64,000 nt of DNA from Merluccius polli (lineage: Eukaryota > Chordata > Actinopteri > Gadiformes > Merlucciidae). Positions 31,133-41,539 of this stretch are shown piece by piece. Below the pieces are notes generated by a model. It ran no database searches. It was given only the letters and a program-made list of their open reading frames with translations, and was not told the origin of the DNA. The stretch spans positions 1 through 64,000 of the forward strand of contig JAOPHQ010001137.1 in NCBI GenBank assembly GCA_030340625.1, read 5' to 3'. Numbering within the stretch: the first letter of the stretch is position 1; each line of letters starts with the position of its first letter. The position numbers and the translations under genes were made by a program.

Positions 31133-31627
31133 GTAAAGCATTACCTTGCGAGGCAGCTGGATGCGCGAGATCACGATCACGCAAGAATGTGCTTGTGGCT
31201 AAACCACAGTGCTTCGAACCAATCAGCATGCTGTAAGGAACTACTGGCAGCTACGGGTGTGGTTTTGGTGTGACGACAAGGAGAAGCGACTGTTTGTTCA
31301 AAAAAAAAAAATGGCGGCTCCTAAAGGGGTTGGTGTAGATGCTGCTATAGCATCAGTTATACCTGGAGAGGATTTATTCACTGAAAGAAGAGCAAAGAAC
31401 AACACTGAAGGCTTTTCTCGATGGAAAAGATGTTTTCGCTCACCTACTACGTCATATGGTTTGTTGAGCTGATTGGTTGAAGTTAGACGGTGATGGACAG
31501 ATGGTTCATCCAATCACCTGCCAAATATTTTTGTAAAGTGCCTGCCCTTTTCCAAACAGTTTCCAAGGACAACTTCCCAGATGGTTCTGTGTAACAAACC
31601 ATCTGGCGCGTCAGGTTAGGTAAAGCA
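31133..31627 (+). mobile_element. hAT-type MITE carrying a helicase-like start
   Basis: GTAAAGCA at 31133-31140 and 31620-31627 flanks a 479-bp element beginning TTACCTTGCGAGGCAGCTGG and ending ACCATCTGGCGCGTCAGGTTAG. The ends are only loosely inverted. Inside, an ATG after an A run begins a frame similar to that in the 14593 MITE. Confidence 0.7.
31310..31460 (+). pseudogene. RecQ-like helicase N-terminal fragment, frameshifted
   Basis: The ATG frame starts MAAPKGVGVDAAIASVI, then leaves register. Another frame reads SLKEEQRTTLKAFLDGKDVF AHLL (two pieces), the same Q-motif-like segment as at 14787-14990, and then stops before any Walker A box. The relation between the two fragments is clear from sequence; the RecQ label is by recognition. 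Confidence 0.45.
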
Positions 31628-31699
31628 ATAACAAAAAGCAGAAAATATGATGAAGCATATCTCTTCATCGGCTTCACTTCAACTGAGATTGGTGGGGAA

Positions 31700-32630
31700 G
31701 AGAAACCTGTGTGTGTGTGTGTGTTCTGTCTGAAGATGCTCGGGCTGACAGCATGACCCAAACTAAAATGTTGCCTCAAAACGACACACCCAGCTGATGC
31801 AAATAAGCCAGTGGAGGTCAGCAGACACAATTTATCAAAACAGCATCCACCAACAAAGCATGTTAGCCACCTACATGGTGGCTTTCCGAGTAGCAAGAAG
31901 CAAAAAGGCACACTATAGTTGAAGAACTTATCGCAAAAATGATGATGCGCTTTAATGAGGCAAATGCCCAAAAGCTTAAATCTATTTCCCTATCCAACAA
32001 CACAATGGATGATGATCACCGATATAGCTGACGATATGAAGGAGCAGTTAATAGAAAAAAATCAAGGAAAAAGGCTTTGCTCTGTCTTTTAATAGCTTAT
32101 GTGTGATACATTGACAATCTCCAATTGCAGGGCACTAACATACACTTGCCACCGCTAACAGATAGAATACAATCTTTCACAAGGAAACAGGACATGTGGG
32201 GCAGGAGACTTGAGCAGGGAAATATTGACTCATTTGAGAACATGAAGTCATTCATTGAAACGAATGAGCTTCAAAACAGTGTGCTCCAATGTCTGCCACA
32301 TCTCAGCCCTGCAAACAAATTTCAACAACCTTTGTCTTGATGACAATTAAAAATATCACCACCACCTGCCACATTCAGTGCAGAGGAGGAGGAGCAGTAC
32401 ATAGAGCTGACATCAAACACTACACAACCATGACCTTGTCTGGGTCCTGGGTTGGAGTGGAGCAGGACTTCCCCCTGATTGGCCAGAGAGCAGTGCTGTA
32501 CTTCTGCCTTTTGTCACATACTTTTTCTGCGAGATAGGCTTTTCTGCAGTTGCCTCAGTCCAAGTTTAGATCTAAACTGAACATTGAGAAGGAGCGGAGA
32601 GTGGCCACAGCAGTGGTCAAACATCTCTAA
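31700..32630 (+). pseudogene. hAT transposase relic (ZBED5/GTF2IRD2-like)
   Basis: Scattered plus-strand frames recall this hAT group: KSISLSNNT-like text near 31980, DIADDMKEQLIEK near 32020-32060, FENMKSFIETNELQNSVLQC near 32235-32300 and GFSAVASV then SKLNIEKEWRVATAVVKHL near 32535-32630 (the C-terminal dimerisation segment). Stops and frameshifts are frequent and about half of the catalytic core is missing. The 162-codon minus-strand frame here is a shadow. Confidence 0.7.
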
Positions 32631-33232
32631 GTGGTCAAGTGCAACGATTAGAAACGGTTCAAAGAACGAAAACAAAAACCGTAAAAGAACAAAATGTTAG
32701 AATCAATGTAATCAAAACAGGAACAAAAACAATTTCAGTTGTTCTGGAATGAAAGCGCCGTTTTCAATTTTAGATAACGGTTAACTGTATATACAGTCCC
32801 CTCCAAAAGTATTGGAACAGTGAGGCCAATTCCTTTATTTTTGCTGTAGACTGAAAACATTTGTGTTTGACATCAAAAGATGACTATGAGACAAGAGATC
32901 AACATTTCAGCTTTTATTTCCAGGTATTTACATCTGGATCTGTTACACAACTTAGAAGATAGCATTATTTGTAATGGAACAGCACATTTTTAGGTGAGCA
33001 AAATATTGGAACACATAGACTTAAAATAGATTAAAGTGAATAGGACTTAATATTTAGTTGCAAATCCTTTTCTTGCAAGAACTGAATCAAGCCTGCGACT
33101 CATTGACATCACCAAACTTTTGCATTCTTCTTTTGTGACGCTTTTCCAGGCTTTCACCGCAGCCTCTTTGAGTCGTTGTTTGTTTTGGGGGGTTTCTCCC
33201 TTCAGTCTCCTTTTTAGCAGGTAAAATGCATG

Positions 33233-34117
33233 CTCTATAGCAGGGGTCGGGAACCTTTTTTGCCTTGAGAGCCACTTTTACAAAAAACTTTTGCTGCAAA
33301 TTGTGCATGGTGAGTGTCGAAGTGGCGGTTAACATTGCATCGTTTCCACTGGCGTAACAACATGATGATAGGCCCCGGCGCGGTTGTTGACGGAGGGGGG
33401 GGGGGGGGGGGGGGTGCTGCGCGATTGGTTGCACCGTCGATAGTTACGCCACTGATCGTTTCATGGGCGCAATTTTCTCATTACATAACAGACAGATCGC
33501 ACTCCCAGCTCTTTCCACGAACGCAATCTGTCCAATCGGGCTGAAAGTTGCGGACTTTCTTTTCGGGCTTTTTCCTTTTTAACATTTTGATTAGCGCCAG
33601 GGGTGGACTGGCCATCGGGGCCGACGCACATCTTTGGGCCGGCCCAGGACTGTCATAAAAATTAAAAATAAAGTAATTTGGCCCAACCGGAGGCGGTGTG
33701 TTACGATCGCGCCCCCCCCCCCCCCCCCCCCCCGGTCGGTCTTCGGACCGGGGTGTGTTACGCCCCCCCCCCCCCCCCCCCCCCCCCGGTCGGTCTTCGG
33801 ATAGACTAAGTAACTGCCTATTTGCCACGAAGCCTTGTCATTATAGGGCCAGCGTGTGTGCGTGTGTGTGTGCGTGTTGGGAGAGTCGGGTTGATTAAAA
33901 AAAATACGGTTTTCTCCGAATGTAATGACGTGTTTCAATCGACACAGCTCTCCCCTAGTATTGACTGTTATTTTAGCATTATATTAGGGTAGACCTAGTC
34001 TGATTCCTTGATTACATTTTTTTTCCCCCTCAACTAATTTCGTCCGAGAGCCCCGGCCGTCGGCAAAAGAGCCACATGTGGCTCGCGAGCCATAGGTTCC
34101 CGACCCCTGCTCTATAG
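33233..34117 (-). mobile_element. hAT element (869 bp) nested in a Tc1
   Basis: CTCTATAG at 33233-33240 and 34110-34117 is the 8-bp target duplication. The termini are CAGGGGTCGGGAACC and GGTTCCCGACCCCTG (perfect inverted repeats). On the minus strand it keeps the transposase start MLKRKKPEKKVRNFQPDWTD followed by a deletion, so it cannot encode a transposase. Two C-run/TTCG hairpin modules lie at 33712-33800, and a 108-bp MITE is nested at 33347-33454. Confidence 0.95.
33339..33462. mobile_element. 108-bp MITE nested inside the nested hAT
   Basis: ATCGTTTC at 33339-33346 and 33455-33462 flanks a 108-bp element with CACTGGCGTAAC / GTTACGCCACTG inverted ends and a run of about 20 Gs inside. 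Comparison with the hAT copy at 28498-29008, which lacks it, confirms the empty site. Confidence 0.95.
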
Positions 34118-35324
34118 GGTTTAAGTCTGGAGATTGACTTGGCCAGTCTAAAACCTTCCACTTCTTGCCCCTGATGAACTCCTTTGTTGTTTTTGCAGTG
34201 TGTTTTGGGTCATTATCTTGCTGCATGATGAAGGATCTCCCAATCAGTTTGGTTGCATCTTTCTTTAAATTGGCAGAAAAAATGTTTCCGTAGATTTCCG
34301 AGTTCATTTTGCTGCTGCCATCATGAGTTACATCATCAATGAAGATTAATGAGCCCATCCCAGAAGAAGCCATGCAAGCCCAAGCCATGACATTACCTCC
34401 TCCATGTTTCACAGATGAGCTTGTATGTTTTGGATCATGAGCAGATCCTTTCTTTCTCCAAACTTTAGCCTTTCCATCACTTTGGTAAAAGTTAATCTTT
34501 GTCTCATCAGTCCATAAAACTTTGTTCCAGAATTTCTGAGGCTCATCTCTGTACTTTTTGGCAAATTCCAGCCTGGCCTTCCTATTCTTCTTGCTAATGA
34601 GTGGTTTGCATCTTCTGGTGTAGCCTCTGTACTTTTGTTCATGAAGTCTTCTGCGAACAGTAGATTCTGATACCTTCACTCCTGCCCTCTGGAGGTTGTT
34701 GCTGATGTCACTAACAGTTGTTTTAGGGTCTTTCTTTACAGCTCTCACAATGTTGCTGTCATGAACTGCTGTTGTTTTTCTTGGTCTACCCGTTCGACGT
34801 CTGTTACTTAGTACACCAGTGGTTTCTTTCTTCTTCAGGACATTCCAAATGGTTGTATTGGCTATGGCCAATGTTTGTGCAATGGCTCTGATTGATTTTC
34901 CATCTTCTCTCAGCTTCACAATTGCTTTTTTTTCACCCATAGACAGCTCTCTGGTTTTCATGTTGGATACACCTCTAACTATAAATGCAGTCTGCACAGG
35001 CAAAACCCAAATCTGAAACGTGGACATTCAGCACTATTTATTGTTTGACTAATCAATGTAATAGGACACACCTAGGCAACAAAACACACCTGTCAGTCAC
35101 ATGTTCCAATACTTTTGCTCACATGAAAAATGGGTGAGTTCAAACAAAAGGTGCTATCTTCTAAGTTGTGTATCAGATCCAAATGTAAATACCTGGAAAT
35201 AAAAGCTGAAATGTTGATCTGTTGTCTCATATTCATCTTTTGATGCCAAACACAAATGTTTTCAGTCTACAGCAAAAATAAAAGAATTGGCCTCACTGTT
35301 CCAATACTTTTGGAGGGGACTGTA

Positions 35325-36017
35325 TATAATGTTATGTCATTTAATGTAGCACTTTTCTTGAAATGTTATTGTGGATACATTTTCAAAGGAAGTCCTATTC
35401 TGGAAGTGATTTAATTGTTGCCAGTGCGGTATTCCCCAGACCGCCTGTTATGCACCTGTTACCGCCAGATAATGAGCCATATCTCCCTGACCCTGTATTC
35501 AACTGTGAGGTGGTAAGATTGCATTTAGCCTTCACCTGCACCCACACCCATCCTATTAGTGTTGTTTAATAACATGTGTAACGCTAGCATGTTCGAAAAG
35601 TTTCTTTGCATGAATCCCCATTTTATATTATTTTTTTCACCTCGTCTATTTGGAGTGTGGAGAGGGTGGGGAGGGGCTGTCAGGCTACATGCAGGTAGCC
35701 CTAAATCTGGTGCATTACCCTTTCAGCCTTGTGCAAAGTTACAAATCTGTTTCTTTCTTTCTGATGCTTATTTATTTTATCCTATTATCGATATATTGAT
35801 GTTTTGACGTTATTGGAGGTTCCACAGTCAGGAGACTTGAAGTCCCAGTTGGGGCACTAACAGACATTTAGAGGCTCTGCTGCTGCTAGACCCCTGAAAA
35901 CTGTATAAGCAATATGGCATATACTGTATGCAGTATTATATATTAGATGAGGGGGTTATGCAGCTGGCCCGTGCTGCATGTAATTTTCTATTTATGTGCA
36001 ATGTCAACACATTTTTG
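35325..36017. other. Intron sequence with one exon-like frame
   Basis: A frame at 35395-35512 reads VASAVFPRPPVMHLLPPDNE and PYLPDPVFNCEV between a TTGCCAG and a GGTAAG. It looks protein-like but I cannot assign it; see findings. The rest is unremarkable. Confidence 0.3.
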
Positions 36018-36216
36018 TAGCCTGGTTCCGCCCGCCTCCGTACTTCCGCTCAATTTTCACTTCAGTACTAGGTCTGGGAGTGCTGTATGTTAGAACGATT
36101 TCTTTTCCCTCAAATGTGCCTTCCAATCAGCGAACAGGAGGCGCGGCCTGAGAACAGTGACGTATAGGTCGTGCGCGAATTTCAGTTATTGAGCGGAAGC
36201 GGGCGGAACCAGGCTA
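36018..36216. mobile_element. MITE with TAGCCTGGTTCCGCCCGC inverted termini
   Basis: TAGCCTGGTTCCGCCCGCCT at the left is mirrored by GCGGGCGGAACCAGGCTA at the right. CTTCCGCTCAAT / ATTGAGCGGAAG extend the pairing. About 198 bp, no coding content. Confidence 0.85.
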
Positions 36217-36773
36217 ATGCTAATGCTCACTGCATCTGCCGTTTGTATACTGCGCGCAACGTGGTTTCTGGCGCATGAAATACGTCACGACCAAACGTTA
36301 GCGATTGGTTAAGGCAGATCCAGAGTGGCACTGGGCAGAGCCAATAGGTTTTAAACTTCAACAGCACCCGCCTTCAAGTGAGAAAAAGTTTGTCTCTATA
36401 GCAGTTCTAGACCATGAGTACGAATGAAATGAGTACGAAGGTCTAGTTAGGACTAGACTAACATTTTTGATGGTTCATTGTTTATTTATTTACATATAAA
36501 AACAAACATTTATTTTTATGGCTCTTGAATTATTTTCTAATATAAAGCAATGAAAGCGTTGACAGTTTAGCATTCACTTAGGGGACCATCCTCTCCCCGT
36601 GAAGACATGACAAGTTTAGATGTGGGTGGTGACTGTGTCGTAGCAAGCAAACCCAAGTGCCTAGGATCATCAGGCTTAGACTGTTTTCTAGGAAGGTCTG
36701 TTCCACTTCTCAGCCTCTTGGCAAGAATGGTCTTCTGCAGGTCTGGGATGTAGCTGAAGTCCTTTTTCGCCGT

Positions 36774-36916
36774 TAAAGGTACAGTGAAACATTTTGCGGC
36801 ATCTAGCAGTGAGGTTTCAGATTACAACCAACTGAATACCCCCCCCCCCCCCCCCCCCTCACCTCTCCCTTTCCAATGACATAGGAGAAGCTACGGTGGC
36901 CTGTACTGGCCTGTAA
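36774..36916 (+). mobile_element. Left end of the TTAA-flanked MITE family
   Basis: TTAA then AGGTACAGTGAAACATTTTG and sequence matching 12418-12555, including an expanded C run (about 36840-36858). It is cut off after GGCCTGTACTGGCCTGTAA. Confidence 0.75.
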
Positions 36917-37119
36917 GGTGCCAGTAGGTTTTAGGGGTGCAATGAATACTAGAACACTGTAATTGAATACACAAATCTAGTAAATATAGTCCAAATAAAT
37001 ATAGTCCAAATCTCAACGAGTACTCGTTTTGTTTTTCATTTAAGTCTGTGATAGTTTCTACTGATGTACACATATCAAAAGTCACCTGTATTTTATACAG
37101 TCCATGTGCGTTACATTCA

Positions 37120-38440
37120 CGCAGTTTTTACATTTACATTTAGGGCATTTAGCAGACACTTTTATCCAAAGTGACTTACAATAAGTAAATTTGTTAGGAG
37201 AAAGTACAACACTAAACCGCTATCAGTAGAGAAGGATTTCACAAGAACGAGTTTCAAGCATACCAATTGCTAACTTAACCGATTGCTAGAATACAAAGGA
37301 GATAAGTGCGAAAATACTAAGCGCAGAATATCAAAGTAAGAGCCAGGACATACAAACAGAATGATTGCAACGTTTTGTTTTTTGGGGGTTTTTTTTTATT
37401 AGAGGGGGGGGTAGTAGAGGAAGGATGCCAAGCGGGGTCCAGGTGAACTCTGAACAGGTGGGTCTTGAGTCTCTTGCGGAAGCAGGTGATGGACTCTGCA
37501 GTCCTCACGTCAGCAGGGAGGTCGTTCCACCATAGTGGCGCCAAGACCGAGAAGAGTTGTGATTTGGCTGTGCGACCTTTGCTTGCTCTCAGGGATGGCG
37601 GTACCAGCCGGCGGACCAAGGTAGTTGCGCGTAGGGTTCTAGCCGGGGTGTGGGGTCTGTCTAGTGTCTGGAGGTAGGTCGGGGCGGTTCCATTGACAGC
37701 CTTGTAGGTCGGTACCATCGTCTTGAATTTGATACGAGCTGCTACAGGGAGCCAGTGGAGGTCGGGCAAGAGAGGGGTCACATGGGTCAACTTCGGCAGT
37801 TTGCATGGAGAAACCATGCAAAGTGATTACAGAGCCTAAAGATCTGGTGTATAGGGAGAACAGAAGCGGTCCTAATACTGAGCCTTGAGGGACGCCGGTG
37901 TCAACGGAGCAGGGTTTGGACAAGGAGCCATTCCACGTGACCTGGTAGGTGCGTTTCGTCAGGTAGGATGTAAACCAGGATAGCGCAGAGTCAGCGATGC
38001 CGAGTTCTGCGAGGGTGGTGAGGAGGATCTGGTGGTTCACGGTGTCGAACGCTGCAGACAGGTCGAGGACAATGAGAACCGATGAGAGGGACGAGGCTCT
38101 GGCGGCACGGAGGGACTCAGTCACCGCGAGTAGGGCTGTCTCAGTAGAGTGTGCAGTCTTGAAACCTGACTTATGAGGATCAAGCAGGTTGTTATGTGAG
38201 AGATAGGACAGTTGGTTAGAGGTGTTCCAGAGTTTTAGGAAGGAACGAGAGAAAAGATACCAGGTTTCTTGTGGAGTGGCTTGACTCTAGCAATCTTGAA
38301 GGATGCTGGAATAAGGCCTGAAGTGAGAGAAGAGTTGATGAGGGTGGTGAGGAACGGCAGGATTTCGCTCGAGACGGCTTGGAAAAGGGATGGGGTCAAG
38401 GGGGCAAGTAGTGGCATGGTGAGACATAAAAACTGAACAT
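37120..38440 (-). pseudogene. L2/Rex-type LINE fragment with RT deletion
   Basis: Minus-strand frames give the fingers region (LPFLTTLINSSLTSGLIPAS, FKIARVKPLHKKP at about 38400-38260), the palm (VLDLSAAFDTVNHQILL, GVPQGSVLGPLLFSLYT at about 38070-37840) and the C-terminal LINE domain (LPDLHWLPVAARIKFKTMVP, WNDLPADVRTAESITCFRKR at about 37770-37470). The YADD box is deleted or out of frame between the last two. The 3' UTR-like end (GGCATTTAGCAGACACTTTT) lies near 37140-37160. Dead copy. Confidence 0.8.
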
Positions 38441-38559
38441 TACATTTATAGCAGCATAGCACTACTGTGGTGGTGTATTAAAATAATCTCAATAGCATTT
38501 ATCTTGTTTGAAAGTGTTTTTTTTTTTTTAAGTTAAACATATTGGATATTCAACAGATA

Positions 38560-38798
38560 TTCACGCTCTGAATTAGAGATGTGACATGGTGAACTAAAGA
38601 CGCGATCACCGGTAGTCCCGTGTCTAGTGGTGTCCAAGCGTAACCGTCGGGCAGCAGCACTCCTCTACAGAGCCATCGTTCGGTCAATATTTCTACACAA
38701 TAGGCAAATTAACCTGCTCTAAACAATAGCCTAACTAAAGTGCAATTAAACCGGATACGTCTCACGTTACAAAATGTTCTGAATGGATATAACATTTA
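38560..38798 (-). mobile_element. Internal part of TTAA-flanked MITE family, inverted
   Basis: Reverse complement of the 12600-12900 region of the first copy (CACCGGTAGTCCCGTGTCTA, CCATCGTTCGGTCAATATTT, CCGGATACGTCTCACGTTAC). The Tc1 copy B has inserted at a TA within it. Similar sequence resumes at 40423-40540. Confidence 0.75.
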
Positions 38799-40422
38799 CA
38801 GTGCATCCGGAAAGTATTCACAGCGTTTCACTTTTTCCACATTTTATTACTTTACAGCCTTATTCCAAATTGTATTAAATTAATCTCTGTCCTCAAAATT
38901 CTACACATAATGCCCCGTTATGACCACGTGAAAAAAGTTTTCTTGAGAGTTTTGAAAATTTATTAAAATTAAAAAAACAAAGAAATCATATTTACATAAC
39001 TATTCACAGCCTTTGCTTAATACTTTGTAGAACCACCTTTGGCAGCCTCTACAGCCTCAAGTCTTTTTGAATATGATGCCACAAGCTTGGCACACCTCTC
39101 TTTAGGCAGTTTTGCCCATTCTTCTTTGCAGTACCTCTCAAGCTCTATCAGGTTGGATGGGAGACGTCTGTGCACAGCCATTTTCAGATCTCTCCAGAGA
39201 TGTTCAATCGGATTCAAGTCTGGGCTCTGGCTGGGCCACTCCAGGACATTCACAGAGTGGTCCTGAAGCCACTCCTTTGAGATCTTGGCTGTGTGCTTGG
39301 GGTCGTTGTCCTGCTGAAAAATGAACCGTCGCCCTAGTCTGAGGTCAAGAGCACTCTGGAGCAGGTTTTCATCCAGGATGTCTCTGTACATTGCTGCATT
39401 CATCTTTCCCTCTATCCTTACTAGTCTGCCAGTTCCTGCTGCTGAAAAACATCCCCATAGCATGATGCTGCCACCACCATGCTTGACTGTAGGGATGGTA
39501 TTGGCCTCGTGATGAGCAGTGCCTGGTTTCCTCCAAACATGACGCCTGGCATTCACACCAAAGAGTTCAATCTTTGTCTCATCAGACCAGAGAAATTTGT
39601 TTCTCATGGTCTGAGAGTCCTTCAGGTGCCTTTTGGCAAATTCCAGACGGGCTGCCTTGTGCCTTTTACTAAGGAGTGGCTTTCGCCTGGCCACTCTGCC
39701 ATACAGGCCTGATTGGTGGATTGCTGCAGAGATGGTTGTCCTTCTGCAAGGTTCTCCTCTCTCCACGGAGGAACGCTGGAGCTCTGACAGAGTGACCATC
39801 GGGTTCTTGGTCACTTCCCTGACCAACGCCCTTCTCCCCCGATTGCTCAATTTAGACGGCCGGCCAGCTCTAGGAAGAGTCCTGGTGGTTCCAAACTTCT
39901 TCCATTTACGAATGATGGAGGCCACTGTGCTCATTGGGACATTCAAAGCAGCAGATATTCCCCAGATTTGTACCTCGAGACAATTTTGTCTCTGAGGTCT
40001 ACAGACAATTCCTTTGACTTCATGCTTGGTGTTTGCGCTCTGACATGCAGTCAACTGTGGGACCTTATATAGACAGGTGTGTGCCTTTCCAAATCATGTC
40101 CAATCAACTGGATTTACCACAGGTGGACTCCATTTAAGCTGTAGAAACATCTCAAGGATGATCAGTGGAAACAGGATGCACCTGAGCTCAATTTTGAGCT
40201 TCATGGTAAAGGCTGTGAATACTTACGTAAATGTGATTTCTTTGTTTTTTAATTTTAATACATTTTCAAAACTCTCAAGAACACTTTTTTCACGTGGTCA
40301 TAATGGGGCATTATGTGTAGAATTTTGAGGACAGAGATTAATTTAATACAATTTGGAATAAGGCTGTAACGTAATAAAATGTGGAAAAAGTGAAACGCTG
40401 TGAATACTTTCCGGACGCACTG
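38799..40422 (-). mobile_element. Tc1/mariner element, DD34E, copy B
   Basis: TA at 38797-38798 and 40423-40424 flanks a 1,624-bp element that is nearly identical to 15405-17027, in the same orientation, 23.4 kb away. The inverted repeats begin CAGTGCATCCGGAAAGTATT (right end has CAGTGCGTCC). It is nested in the TTAA-type MITE. Confidence 0.94.
39017..40054 (-). pseudogene. Tc1/mariner DD34E transposase, N-terminally frameshifted (copy B)
   Basis: 345 open codons differing from copy A at two residues (RNKFLW for RNKILW; EAVEAAK for EAVDAAK). The same short deletion near the N-terminus is present, so the authentic ATG (minus-strand 40023-40021, MKSKELSVDLRDKIV) is out of frame with the rest. 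The catalytic D, D and E are intact. The shared lesion means it was inherited from a common parent and the copies were probably mobilised by enzyme supplied from elsewhere. Confidence 0.85.
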
Positions 40423-40539
40423 TAAATGGCTGTTTAGTGTAGCCTGCTAACTCTACAACAGTACATTGTAGTGTATCCCACCAGGAATGTCCCACCTTCT
40501 AAACTGAATGTGACATTTATAGCAGCATAGCACTACTGT

Positions 40540-41086
40540 GGGTGTGTTTTACGCACATGAAAGTGGTGTATAGGAGAGAATTGCACTGGTATTATTAAGA
40601 TTGAGGAGCTGAAATTGTATTATTTGGAAAATAGCTCTGCTGTCATGACTGCTGTAAAGAATTTGGTAATTATGCAGACCTGTTTGGTGCGCATGTATGT
40701 GGATCCGCAAAACCTCCACATATTGCGTCATGCATATTGTTCACTCTTTGAGCACTAACTCATAGTAACTACTATATACGCAGGTAATGCAGCTGCATTG
40801 GGGCCCGCAACAGTTTAGGGCCCACATGCACAGGCCCCTCTTTATCTCGCCACTATCGTATCATAAGACCTTGAGCATCGTGAGCACTGACTCTACAGTA
40901 TAAATATATTATGAACTAAATTTGAATGGTAAGCGGTAAGTGTTTACAACACTCAATGTGCCAAGTCATCTGCTCCAGGGTGTCACACACTTGATGTCAT
41001 TCATTCACCAAATAAATAACAATTCAATAACATAAAACAGTGTAGAATTATGGGTTATTGTAATTATGGACATGCATACTGTTTAC
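40540..41086. other. Intron sequence flanking the BEL/Pao element
   Basis: No recognised gene. A GGGGCCC-rich patch near 40800 resembles one near 46670-46720 on the far side of the BEL/Pao element, suggesting it inserted into an older repeat. Confidence 0.4.
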
Positions 41087-41461
41087 TGTTCTCCCTGCGC
41101 GTTAGGTATCTCTCTACGTTATCGCAGTTTAACAGCAAGCCAAACTCAGATATAGCACACTTGAGCCAGGATCGGAGCGTCTTGCTCCCTTTATTTCCTC
41201 TTTATATATTGTGTCAATACCACGAGTGAAACTGTAACAGAAACAACACAAAACCTTAGTTTCCCTTACAGCACAAGTTGCTAATAAACAGAATTGAATG
41301 AAGCTAGAAAGAATAACTAGGACTACTGACTACTGTGTGTGTAAGTGTGTTTCTTTTTCTTTCACATATTTCCTTACCATGAGTTTTAATTACTACATTC
41401 ATTAAATCATTTAAGTGCATTTAAGTGTGAACATGAATTATACTATTCTGAGGGCAGAACA
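41087..41461 (-). repeat. 3' LTR of BEL/Pao element (375 bp, shortened)
   Basis: It matches both ends of the other LTR closely but lacks an internal block of about 284 bp after AATAACTAGGACTAC. Confidence 0.9.
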
Positions 41462-41539
41462 CTCCCCGTCTGGCATGTAATGCCACTAACTTCAAACCAT
41501 TCTTTCGAACCCTTTTTTTTTTTTTTTCTCAGTCCATTT

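Larger units (their letters stand above)
33070..35027 (-). pseudogene. Tc1/mariner transposase interrupted by a hAT after DLNPIE
   Basis: From the right, the frame starts with an extra leader, then MKTRELSMGEKKAIVKLRED and two helix-turn-helix units, WTDETKINF, MQQDNDPKHT and WPSQSPDLNPIE (34 residues between second D and E). Immediately after the catalytic Glu the frame runs into hAT sequence. The C-terminal remainder (AFYLLKRRLKGETPQNKQRL, then SMSRRLDSVLARKG) lies beyond the insertion at about 33240-33070. Apart from the insertion the gene looks open, so it was broken recently. Confidence 0.9.
32794..35322 (-). mobile_element. Tc1/mariner element, DD34E, split by a nested hAT
   Basis: TA at 32792-32793 and 35323-35324 flanks the element. 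The inverted repeats begin CAGTCCCCTCCAAAAGTATT and run for about 200 bp, with an internal repeat of the terminal motif (GGAACA...AAATATTGGAACA). Without the 869-bp hAT and its 8-bp duplication the Tc1 is about 1.65 kb. Confidence 0.92.

Noticed and set aside
31483..31971. 162-codon minus-strand frame
   Set aside because: Antisense to a plus-strand hAT transposase relic.
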